DNA from: Streptomyces sp. T12
GTDB taxonomy: Bacteria; Actinomycetota; Actinomycetes; Streptomycetales; Streptomycetaceae
NCBI RefSeq assembly: GCF_028736035.1
Contig: NZ_CP117866.1
Span: 7,688,001-7,752,000, forward strand
DNA: 64,000 bases
Direction: 5' to 3'
Below the pieces are notes generated by a model. That model saw only the letters and a list, made by a program, of their open reading frames with translations. It was not told the DNA's origin and searched no databases. A program made the position numbers and the translations under genes. This document shows, piece after piece, positions 54,518 to 62,377 of this stretch; within the stretch, counting starts at the first letter, position 1; each line of letters opens with the position of its first letter.

Positions 54518-55711
54518 ATGCTGAACATCGCGGACGCACTGCACCGCTGGTGCCGCGAGGAACGCCCCTTCGCCCTGGCCACCATCGTCGGCGTCACCGG
54601 CAGTGCACCCCTGCCCATCGGTACGTCGGTGGCGGTGGACGAGGACGGCAACGCGGTCGGCAGCATCTCCGGCGGCTGCGTCGAGGGCGCGGTGTACGAG
54701 CTGTGCCGACAGGTGCTGCACGACCAAGGCCCTGCCCAGCGGGCCTGGTTCGGCTACTCCGACGACGACGCCTTCGCCGTGGGACTGACCTGCGGCGGCG
54801 AACTCGATGTCCTCGTCCAGCGCATCGACCCCGCCGCCCAGCCGCATCTCGGCGCGGCGCTCGCCGAGGCGGTCGAGGGCCGGCCCGCCGCCGTCGCCCA
54901 GGTCGTGGACGGGCCCGGGGGATTGCTCGGCGCCACTTTGAGCGTGCTCGGCGACAGCTGGATCGCCGACCGCACGCTCGGCGACGGGCCGACCGGCCGG
55001 GCGGTCGCGGACCGGGCCACCGCCCAGCTGCGCACCGGACGCACCGCGCTCGTCTCCCTCGGCGGACACGCCGACACCTGCCCCGAGAAGCTCTCCCTCC
55101 TCGTCCACGCGGCCGCCACCCGCCCCCGCATGCTCATCTTCGGCGCCATCGACTTCGCCGCCGCCCTCGCCCAGGCCGGCCGGTTCCTGGGCTACCACGT
55201 CACCGTGTGCGACGCCCGCCCCGTCTTCGCCACCGCCGCCCGCTTCCCGTACGCCGACGAGGCGGTCGTCGACTGGCCCCACCGCTACCTGGCCCAGACG
55301 GCCGTGGACGGCCGGACCGCCATCTGCGTCCTCACCCACGACGCCAAGTTCGACATCCCCCTGCTCCAGCTCGCCCTCGACCTGCCCGTCGGCTACATCG
55401 GCGCCATGGGCTCCCGCCGCACCCACGACGAACGCCTGCGTCGCCTGCGTGAAGTCGGGGTCACCGACGGGCAGTTGGACCGGCTGCACTCCCCGATCGG
55501 CCTCGACCTCGGTGCCCGCACCCCCGAGGAGACGGCCATCTCCATCACCGCCGAGATCATCGCCCACGCCAGCCAGAGCACGGGTCTCCCCCTGACCCGG
55601 GTCACCGGCCCGATCCATCGCGTTTCCGGGGCCGCTTCGAAGAACCCCCGCAAGGGGATTGACGCCCTGTTGCGCCAGGCTCCAGGATTCCCGCTGCAAA
55701 GAAGATATTGA
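54518..55711 (+). CDS. XdhC/CoxI family molybdenum-cofactor insertion protein (PaoD-like)
   Basis: Cytoplasmic chaperone of 397 residues that binds and sulfurates Moco for insertion into the catalytic subunit. The XdhC N-terminal domain has GSAPLPIGTSVAVDEDG and GSISGGCVEGAVYELC; the C-terminal Rossmann domain has MLIFGAIDFAAALAQAG (one Gly of the usual motif altered), DARPVFA and IGAMGSRRTHDERLRRL. It sits 159 bases after the molybdenum subunit and belongs to the same system. Confidence 0.9.
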   Translation: MLNIADALHRWCREERPFALATIVGVTGSAPLPIGTSVAVDEDGNAVGSISGGCVEGAVYELCRQVLHDQGPAQRAWFGYSDDDAFAVGLTCGGELDVLVQRIDPAAQPHLGAALAEAVEGRPAAVAQVVDGPGGLLGATLSVLGDSWIADRTLGDGPTGRAVADRATAQLRTGRTALVSLGGHADTCPEKLSLLVHAAATRPRMLIFGAIDFAAALAQAGRFLGYHVTVCDARPVFATAARFPYADEAVVDWPHRYLAQTAVDGRTAICVLTHDAKFDIPLLQLALDLPVGYIGAMGSRRTHDERLRRLREVGVTDGQLDRLHSPIGLDLGARTPEETAISITAEIIAHASQSTGLPLTRVTGPIHRVSGAASKNPRKGIDALLRQAPGFPLQRRY

Positions 55712-55766
55712 AACGATTCACTCACCACCCCCCCTCGCTCACTCTGCACCTCCACAGGAGCCCGCG

Positions 55767-58700
55767 ATGCCCCTTCTCACCCGCCGGTCCGCCCTGCGCT
55801 CGGCCATAGCCGTGGCCCTCGCTCCCACCCTGGGCTCCCTGACGCTGCCGCGCCTCGCGCCCGAGGCGGCCGCCGCTGTCTCGTGGACGGCGAAGTGGAT
55901 CTGGGCGCCGTCCAGTTCGGCGAACCAGTGGGTGGCCTTCCGCAGATCGTTCACCCTCGGCTCCGCGCCCTCGAAGGCCGTGACCCAGATCGCGGCCGAC
56001 TCGAAGTACTGGCTGTGGGTGAACGGCACCCTGGTGGTCTTCGAGGGCGGACTCAAGCGAGGCCCGAACCGTACGGACACCTACTACGACGAGATCGACC
56101 TCGCCCCCTACCTCACCAGCGGCACCAACACGATCGCCCTGCTGGTCTGGTACTTCGGCAAGCAGGGCTTCTCGCACAACAGCAGCGGCAAGGGCGGTCT
56201 GCTGTTCCAGTCCGACATCACCACCGGCTCGACGACCACCCGGCTGGTCAGCGACACCAGCTGGAAGCACACCGTCCACCCGGGCTACTCGAACAACACC
56301 AGCGGTACGCAGGTGAACTTCCGGCTGCCCGAGTCCAACATCTTCTACGACGCCCGAGCCGCCGCCGTCGTGTCGGGCTGGCGGTCACCCGGCTTCAACG
56401 ACGGCGGCTGGACGGCGCCGACCGACTTCGGTGCCGCCGGTGCTGCGCCCTGGAACAACCTCGTCCAGCGACCCATCCCGCAGTTCCGCTACTCCGGTCT
56501 GAAGTCCTACGCCAACGCCTCCTCGCTCCCGTCCACCGGACAGGGCGCCACCGCGATCTCGGCCACCTTGCCGTCCAACCTCCAGGTCACGCCGTTCCTG
56601 AAGGTGGACGCCCCGGCGGGTGCGGTGATCGGCATCCAGACTGACCACTACGACGACGGCGCGGGCCTGACCGGGATCGAGCCGGGGACTCAGTACAACG
56701 TGCGCGCCACCTACGTCTGCACCGGTGGGGTGCAGGAGTTCGAGCCCCTGGCGTGGATGAGCGGCACGGCGGTGCGGTACACCATCCCGGCGGGCGTGAC
56801 GATCCTGGAGCTGAAGTACCGGGAGTCCGGCTACGACACCGACTTCGCGGGCTCGTTCAGCAGCAGTGACGCCTTCCTGGACACCCTGTGGACCAAGGCG
56901 GCCCGCACGATGTACGTCAACATGCGGGACAACTACATGGACTGCCCGACCCGCGAACGGGCCCAGTGGTGGGGCGACGTGGTCAACCAGCTCAAGGAAG
57001 GCTTCTACACCTTCGACACCCGCTCCCACGCACTCGGCAAGAAGGCCATCGCCCAGCTCGCCGCCTGGCAGAAGGACAGCGGGGCGCTGTACTCCCCGGT
57101 CCCGACGACGATCTGGACCGCCGAACTGCCCGTGCAGATGCTCGCCTCGGTGTGGTCGTTCTGGACGTACTACGTCTACACCGGCGACGCGAGCGCCGTC
57201 ACCGGCGCCTACCCGGCGGTGAAGAAGTACCTGAACCTGTGGAGTCTGGACGCCGACGGCCTGGTCAACCACCGCGCGGGGGACTGGGACTGGGAGGACT
57301 GGGGCAGCAACATCGACGCCCGCGCCCTGGACAACTGCTGGTACTACCTGGCCCTGGACACCGCCGCCAAGCTCGCCGACCTCAGCGGCAACAGCGGGGA
57401 CGTGGCCGGATGGCAGGCCCGGCGCGACAGCATCAAGGCCAACTTCGACCGCGTGCTGTGGAACACGTCCAGGAACGAGTACCGCTCACCCGGCTACAAC
57501 GGCGACACCGACGACCGCGGCAACGCCCTCGCGGTGGTCGCCGGGCTCGCCCCCGCCCCCCGCCACCGGGCGGTCACCGAGGTGCTGCGCACCCACCTCA
57601 ACGCCAGCCCGTACATGGAGTTCTACGTCCTGGAGGCGCTGTACCTGATGGGCGCGGCCACCGTGGCCGAGGAGCGGATGCGCAACCGCTTCGCCGCTCA
57701 GGTCGCCGACCCCGCCTGCCACACCCTGTGGGAAGTGTGGGAGAAGTCCGCGGGCACCGACAACCACGCCTGGAACGGCGGCCCGCTGTACGCGCTGTCC
57801 GCCTACGCCGCCGGGGTGCGTCCCACCAAGCCCGGCTGGACGACGTACGAGGTCGTCCCGCAGACCGGCACCCTCGCGAAGATCAACACTGTCGTGCCCA
57901 CCGTCAAGGGCGACATCCGCTTCGGCATCACCCGCGACGGCACCAAGGCCACCCTCACGCTCACCTCCCCGAGCGGGACGACGGCCCGGGTCGGCGTGCC
58001 CACCTACGGCGGCTCACAGCCGGTCATCACCGCGGGCGCCACCACCGTCTACACCAACGGCGCCGCCACCGGCAGCGTGAGCGGTCTGGCCTACGACGGC
58101 AAGGACGCGTCCTACGTCTACTTCACCGTGCAGCCGGGCGCCTGGACCTTCACGGCCACCGGAACAGGCCGCCTCGACGACCTCGCCCTGGGCCGGCCAG
58201 TCACCAGCAACAACAGCCTGGAGAACGGCGACTGGGGCAGGAGCAGGCTCACCGACGGCCGGCTCACGAGCGTGACCGGCGCCAAGGGCTACACCAGCAA
58301 CGACTTCCCCTCCGCCGACGTGTCCGCGAATCCGGTCTGGGTCGAGATCGACCTCGGGGCCGACACCGACCTGGACGCCGTACGCCTCTTCCCGCGCACC
58401 GACACCCCGGCGGCGGGCGGCGGCACCGCGGGCTTCCCGGTCGACTTCACCATCCAGACCCGCCCCGACGGCGCCGGCACCTACACCACCGTCCGCACCG
58501 TCACGGGCCAGCCGAATCCGGGCGGGCTTGTCCAGACGTACGGCTTCCGGACGACCACCGCGCGCTACGTCCGCCTCCAGGCGACCCGGCTCGGCAGCCC
58601 GGCCTCCGACGAGAGCGCCAAGTACCGCCTCCAGCTCGCCGAACTCACCGTCCCCACCGCCGCGACCACCGTCACGGCCGACTACACCTTCGAGAACGGC

Positions 58701-59129
58701 GACTGGGGCAAGACGCGGATCCTGGACGGCACCACCACCAGCGTGACCGGCGCCAAGGGCTTCACCAGCATCGACTTCCCCGCCGCCGACGTCAGTCGCA
58801 CACCCGTCTGGATCGAGATCGACCTCGGCGCCGACCGGGCGATCGGCTCCGTCACCCTCTGCCCGCGCACGGACACGGGCGGGGCCGGTGGCGGCACGGC
58901 GGGCTTCCCGGCCGACTTCACGCTCCAGACCCGGGCCGACGGCGCCACGTCGTACACCACCGCCCGCACGGTCACCGGCCAGCCCAACCCGAACGGAGCC
59001 GCCCAGACCTACACGCTCACCTCCGCCACCGGCCGCTACCTGCGCCTGCGGACCACCAAGCTGGGCACACCCGCCTCCGACGAGAACACCAAGTACCGCC
59101 TCCAACTCGCCGAGATCCTCGTCAGGTAG
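55767..59129 (+). CDS. Secreted GH78 alpha-L-rhamnosidase with two F5/8-type C domains
   Basis: Extracellular glycosidase of 1120 residues. A Tat-type signal (RRSALRSAIAVALAP) is followed by the N-terminal beta domains (SWTAKWIWAPSSSANQWVAF). The (alpha/alpha)6 barrel has the GH78-type motif DCPTRERAQWWGD (about residue 392) and TDNHAWNGGPLYAL (about 664). Two tandem discoidin domains end the protein (about 805-960 and 970-1120), closely alike (ENGDWG, VTGAKG, PVW.EIDLGAD). The ATG at 55767 follows CAGGAG. It removes terminal rhamnose from plant or polysaccharide substrates; no transporter is near. Confidence 0.85.
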   Translation: MPLLTRRSALRSAIAVALAPTLGSLTLPRLAPEAAAAVSWTAKWIWAPSSSANQWVAFRRSFTLGSAPSKAVTQIAADSKYWLWVNGTLVVFEGGLKRGPNRTDTYYDEIDLAPYLTSGTNTIALLVWYFGKQGFSHNSSGKGGLLFQSDITTGSTTTRLVSDTSWKHTVHPGYSNNTSGTQVNFRLPESNIFYDARAAAVVSGWRSPGFNDGGWTAPTDFGAAGAAPWNNLVQRPIPQFRYSGLKSYANASSLPSTGQGATAISATLPSNLQVTPFLKVDAPAGAVIGIQTDHYDDGAGLTGIEPGTQYNVRATYVCTGGVQEFEPLAWMSGTAVRYTIPAGVTILELKYRESGYDTDFAGSFSSSDAFLDTLWTKAARTMYVNMRDNYMDCPTRERAQWWGDVVNQLKEGFYTFDTRSHALGKKAIAQLAAWQKDSGALYSPVPTTIWTAELPVQMLASVWSFWTYYVYTGDASAVTGAYPAVKKYLNLWSLDADGLVNHRAGDWDWEDWGSNIDARALDNCWYYLALDTAAKLADLSGNSGDVAGWQARRDSIKANFDRVLWNTSRNEYRSPGYNGDTDDRGNALAVVAGLAPAPRHRAVTEVLRTHLNASPYMEFYVLEALYLMGAATVAEERMRNRFAAQVADPACHTLWEVWEKSAGTDNHAWNGGPLYALSAYAAGVRPTKPGWTTYEVVPQTGTLAKINTVVPTVKGDIRFGITRDGTKATLTLTSPSGTTARVGVPTYGGSQPVITAGATTVYTNGAATGSVSGLAYDGKDASYVYFTVQPGAWTFTATGTGRLDDLALGRPVTSNNSLENGDWGRSRLTDGRLTSVTGAKGYTSNDFPSADVSANPVWVEIDLGADTDLDAVRLFPRTDTPAAGGGTAGFPVDFTIQTRPDGAGTYTTVRTVTGQPNPGGLVQTYGFRTTTARYVRLQATRLGSPASDESAKYRLQLAELTVPTAATTVTADYTFENGDWGKTRILDGTTTSVTGAKGFTSIDFPAADVSRTPVWIEIDLGADRAIGSVTLCPRTDTGGAGGGTAGFPADFTLQTRADGATSYTTARTVTGQPNPNGAAQTYTLTSATGRYLRLRTTKLGTPASDENTKYRLQLAEILVR
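58180..59126 (+). repeat. Tandem duplication of F5/8-type C domain coding sequence
   Basis: Two units of about 470 bases (roughly 58180-58660 and 58665-59126) encode near-identical stretches: GENGDWG-like starts, SVTGAKG, AGGGTAGFP.DFT.QTR, VTGQPNP, and ASDE..KYRLQLAE ends. The duplication lies inside the rhamnosidase gene. Confidence 0.8.
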
Positions 59130-59201
59130 TCCGCTTCGGCCGGCTGTCGGCGTGCCCGGCGCAGTCCTTGGGCCGCTCGGCGCATACGGGACCGGCGGTG
59201 G

Positions 59202-60071
59202 TCAGGTGAGAGGTGGGGAGGCCGGCAGGTTCTGGTCGGCGGCCCAGGAGGCGAGGATGCGCAGCCGCTCGTGGGTGGGGGAGCCGGGCTCGGCGGTCCA
59301 GACCGTGAGGTTCTGGTCGGGGTCGGTGTTGGCGGTGAGGGTGTCCCAGTCCAGGACGAGTTCGCCGACGACCGGGTGGTTGAGGGTCTTGGTGCCCACG
59401 GTCCGGGCGGCGACCTTGTGGTCGCCCCACCACTGGGCGAACTGCTTGTCACGCAGCGACAGTTGGCCGACCAGCTCGATCAGGCGAGGGTCTTCGGGAT
59501 ACCTCGCCGCCTCCATCCGCAGCTGCGCCACGGCGAGCCGCGCGGAGGTCTCCCAGTCGGCGTACAGGGTGCGCATGGCCGGATCGGTGAAGCTGATCCG
59601 CGGGTAGTTGCGGTGCTTTTCCGGGAGGCGGGAGAAGTCGGTGACCAGCGCGGCCGCGAGCGCGTTCCAGGCCAGGATGTCCCCGCGGCGGCCCTGCACG
59701 ATGGCGGGGGTGGCGGTGAGGTCGTCCAGCACCCGTTGCAGTTGCGGCTGGACCTTCTGCCGTCCCCGGCTGCGGCCGCGGGTGGTGGTCTTGCCGGCCA
59801 GCTGGAAGAGGTAGCCGCGTTCGTCGTCGTCGAGATGGAGCACCCGGGCGAGGACGTCCAGCACGGGCGCGGACGCCTGCATACGGCCCTGTTCGAGACG
59901 CGTGTAGTAGTCGGTGCTGATGCCGGCGAGCTGGGCGACCTCTTCGCGGCGCAGCCCGGCGACCCGGCGGGGACTGCCGTTGTCGGGCAGGCCGACAGTG
60001 CGCGGGCTCAGCTCGGCGCGGCGCTTCTTGAGGAATTCTCCCAGCTCGTTGAGGGGAACGTTGCTGGTCAT
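59202..60071 (-). CDS. XRE-family transcriptional regulator, MmyB type (second copy)
   Basis: Protein of 289 residues from the ATG codon at 60071 (60083 is an alternative). Helix-turn-helix: FLKKRRAELSPRTVGLPDNG, VAGLRREEVAQLAGISTDYY, TRLEQGRMQASAPVLDVLAR. MmyB-like domain: LAWNALAAALVTDFSRLPEK, SLRDKQFAQWWGDH, ERLRILASWAAD. Paralogous to the regulator at 47885. It is divergent from the SDR gene at 60264 with a full dyad site between them, the classic layout of a local repressor or activator. Confidence 0.9.
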   Translation of the reverse strand: MTSNVPLNELGEFLKKRRAELSPRTVGLPDNGSPRRVAGLRREEVAQLAGISTDYYTRLEQGRMQASAPVLDVLARVLHLDDDERGYLFQLAGKTTTRGRSRGRQKVQPQLQRVLDDLTATPAIVQGRRGDILAWNALAAALVTDFSRLPEKHRNYPRISFTDPAMRTLYADWETSARLAVAQLRMEAARYPEDPRLIELVGQLSLRDKQFAQWWGDHKVAARTVGTKTLNHPVVGELVLDWDTLTANTDPDQNLTVWTAEPGSPTHERLRILASWAADQNLPASPPLT

Positions 60072-60108
60072 GCAGCCGAGCATGACACCGATCGCACCCG
60101 CGGAAGGA

Positions 60109-60124
60109 GGGAGAATTTACTCCC
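60109..60124. promoter_or_regulatory. GGGA-N8-TCCC operator-like site 6, between regulator and SDR gene
   Basis: GGGAGAATTTACTCCC, here extended to GGGAG-N6-CTCCC, 37 bases before the regulator start. A weaker site of the same geometry, CGGATGTGTTTCTCCG, follows at 60131-60146. Confidence 0.7.
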
Positions 60125-60263
60125 AGGATGCCTTCCTCCCCGGATGTGTTTCTCCGCTTTCCGCCCTTGCCTTTGCATGTGAGGCTCGACACGGAGCAGA
60201 GGGCCGCGCCAGCAAGGTCCTCCTCAAGCCTGAGCGAAGCCCCTCCACCCACAAGGACTCACC

Positions 60264-60929
60264 ATGACGACCTTCGCCCTCGTCGGCGCCGGCCCCGGCC
60301 TCGGACTCGCCACCGCCCGCCGCTTCGGATCCGCCGGACACACCGTCGCCCTGATCTCCCGCAACGCAGAGAAACTGGAGGCACTCGCCGCCGAGTTGGA
60401 CGGTGACGGCATCCAGGCCCAGGGCTTCACCGCCGACGTCCTGGACATCGAGTCACTGGACGCGGCCCTGTACGCGGCCGCAGCCGCCCTGGGGCCGATC
60501 GAGATCCTGCAGTACAGCCCCGTGCCCCGCGCCGACTTCATGAAGTCGGTCCTCGACACCAGCGCCGACGACCTCGACGCGCCCCTGTCCTTCTCCGTCA
60601 AGGGCCCGGTCACCGCGGTGAACGCCGTGCTGCCCGGCATGCGCGAACTCGGCCGCGGCACGCTCCTGTTCGTCAACGGCGGCAGCGCCGTGCGCCCCCA
60701 CCCGGACCGGGCCGGCACCTCGATCGCCTTCGCCGCCGAGAGCGCCTACGCCCGCATGCTGTACGACACCCTCGCCCCCGAGAACATCCACGCGGCCCAG
60801 CTGATCATCCCCGGCGCCATCCGCCCCGATGCCGAACACAGCAGCCCCGGGGTGCTGGCCCAGCGCCTGTACGACATCCACCTCAAGCGCGACGGCTTCC
60901 GCCACTACGCCGAGCCCCTGCCCGACTGA
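60264..60929 (+). CDS. SDR-family protein lacking the catalytic YxxxK
   Basis: Short-chain dehydrogenase fold, 221 residues. The dinucleotide loop LVGAGPGLGLATARRFG is intact. In the active-site region (LLFVNGGSAVRPHP, then AAESAYARMLYDTLAPENIH) the Ser is present but no YxxxK follows. It may bind NAD(P) without classical activity. First gene to the right of the divergent regulator; likely transcribed with the two genes after it. Confidence 0.82.
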   Translation: MTTFALVGAGPGLGLATARRFGSAGHTVALISRNAEKLEALAAELDGDGIQAQGFTADVLDIESLDAALYAAAAALGPIEILQYSPVPRADFMKSVLDTSADDLDAPLSFSVKGPVTAVNAVLPGMRELGRGTLLFVNGGSAVRPHPDRAGTSIAFAAESAYARMLYDTLAPENIHAAQLIIPGAIRPDAEHSSPGVLAQRLYDIHLKRDGFRHYAEPLPD

Positions 60930-60946
60930 CGCCCCTGGAGGATGCC

Positions 60947-61486
60947 GTGAGCCTGACCACCCGTTCCAGCCTTGCCCGCGCCGTCCCGACCGCGTTACTG
61001 CTCGCAGTGACCGCCTGTACCGACGAGGCACCCCCGTCTCAGCCTTCCCCGGCCTCGTCCTCCGCCTCCGCGTCTGCGTCACAGCGAGCGCCGGCAGCCA
61101 CGGCACCAGTCTCACCCTCTGAGGACAAGAACACCGCCATGACCATCCGGTTCACCGTCGACGGCCACCGGGTCGATGCCACGCTCAACGACAGCGCCAC
61201 GGCCCGCGACTTCGCCGCCCTGCTCCCGCTCACCCTGAACCTGAGCGACTTCCACCGGACGGAGAAGATCGCTGACCTCCCGCGTCGGCTGTCCACCTCC
61301 GGCGCCCCGGACGCCGCCGAAGCCAAGCCCGGTGACCTGGCGTATTACGCGCCCTGGGGCAACCTGGCCCTCTTCTACCGAGGCAGCGGCTCCAGTGACG
61401 CCGGCCTGATCATCCTCGGCCGCGTGCACGGCGACACCGAACGCCTCGCCACCGCCACCCAGGTCACCATCGAAGCCGCCTCCTGA
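60947..61486 (+). CDS. Cyclophilin-like fold lipoprotein
   Basis: Protein of 179 residues, GTG start after GGAGG. The signal peptide ends in AVTAC, a lipobox, then a Ser/Ala/Pro linker to about residue 60. The mature domain matches the cyclophilin-like (DUF369-type) beta barrel: RDFAALLPLTLNLSDFHRTE, LAYYAPWGNLALFYRG, GLIILGRVHGD. Such domains usually occur in the cytoplasm beside flavodoxin and SDR genes, so a surface-anchored version is unusual. Ligand unknown. Confidence 0.8.
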   Translation: MSLTTRSSLARAVPTALLLAVTACTDEAPPSQPSPASSSASASASQRAPAATAPVSPSEDKNTAMTIRFTVDGHRVDATLNDSATARDFAALLPLTLNLSDFHRTEKIADLPRRLSTSGAPDAAEAKPGDLAYYAPWGNLALFYRGSGSSDAGLIILGRVHGDTERLATATQVTIEAAS

Positions 61487-61519
61487 CCACGCGGCCCACG
61501 CTCAACGGGAGAAAGACAC

Positions 61520-62287
61520 GTGAACCCCGCCTACGACTTCACCGGCCAGGTCGCCCTCGTCACCGGAGCCGGCTCCGGCATGGGCCTGGCGACCGCCCGC
61601 GCCTTCGCCGAGGCCGGAGCCGCCGTCGCCCTCACCGACATCGACGAAGCCGCCCTGAACGCAGCCGTCAAGGAACTCACCGACGCCGGCCACCGGGCCC
61701 TCGCCCTCACCTGTGACGTCAGCGACGAGGACCAGGTCGCGGCCGCGGTCGACCGCACCGTCGAGACCTTCGGCCGCCTCGACATGGCGTACAACAACGC
61801 CGGCATCCAGATCCCGCCCAGCGACGCCGCCGACGAACCCGCCGAACGCTTCGACCGCGTCAACGCCATCAATCTGCGCGGCGTGTGGGCCTGCATGAAG
61901 CACGAGCTGCGGCACATGCGCGCCCAGGGCAGCGGCGCCATCGTCAACTGCTCCTCGCTCGGCGGCCTGGTCGGCCTGCCCGGCCGGGCCTCCTACCACG
62001 CCTCCAAGCACGGCGTGATCGGCCTGACCACCAGCGCCGCCCTCGAATACGCCCCGCGCGGCATCCGCGTCAACGCCGTCTGCCCCGGCGCCATCGACAC
62101 CCCCATGGTCCACGACATGATCACCAAGGGCGAACTCGACCGCGCCGAGGCCGAGGCCAACCAGCCCATCAATCGCCTTGGTACGGCTGAGGAGATCGCC
62201 CAGGCGGTCCTGTGGCTGTGCAGCCCGGGGGCCAGCTTCGTCGTAGGCGTCGCCCTCCCCGTCGACGGCGGCTACGTCGCCCGATAA
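61520..62287 (+). CDS. SDR-family NAD(P)-dependent oxidoreductase
   Basis: Classical short-chain dehydrogenase, 255 residues. Cofactor loop VTGAGSGMGLATARAFAEAG, the structural MAYNNAGIQ, catalytic Ser in IVNCSSLGG and the YHASK tetrad pair. The acidic DIDEAA after strand 2 suggests NAD rather than NADP. The GTG start follows GGGAGAAAG. Third gene of the set behind site 60109; the substrate is unknown. Confidence 0.9.
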   Translation: MNPAYDFTGQVALVTGAGSGMGLATARAFAEAGAAVALTDIDEAALNAAVKELTDAGHRALALTCDVSDEDQVAAAVDRTVETFGRLDMAYNNAGIQIPPSDAADEPAERFDRVNAINLRGVWACMKHELRHMRAQGSGAIVNCSSLGGLVGLPGRASYHASKHGVIGLTTSAALEYAPRGIRVNAVCPGAIDTPMVHDMITKGELDRAEAEANQPINRLGTAEEIAQAVLWLCSPGASFVVGVALPVDGGYVAR

Positions 62288-62349
62288 CGGCATGGGAGCC
62301 GCGGTCACGCAACGAACGGCGGCCCCCACGGCAGCGGCATCAGGCAACA

Positions 62350-62377
62350 GGCATCGGGCATCGGGCATCGGGCATCA
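62350..62377. repeat. Heptamer tandem repeat (GGCATCG)
   Basis: Three perfect 7-base units and a fourth with one change (GGCATCA) lie between convergent genes and run into the stop codon of the carboxylesterase gene. An imperfect GGCATCAGGCAACA precedes them. Confidence 0.85.

Noticed and set aside
47885..60071. Possibility that MmyB-type regulators mark an antibiotic cluster such as methylenomycin.
   Set aside because: No polyketide, peptide or other core biosynthetic genes are present; the neighbours are oxidoreductases.
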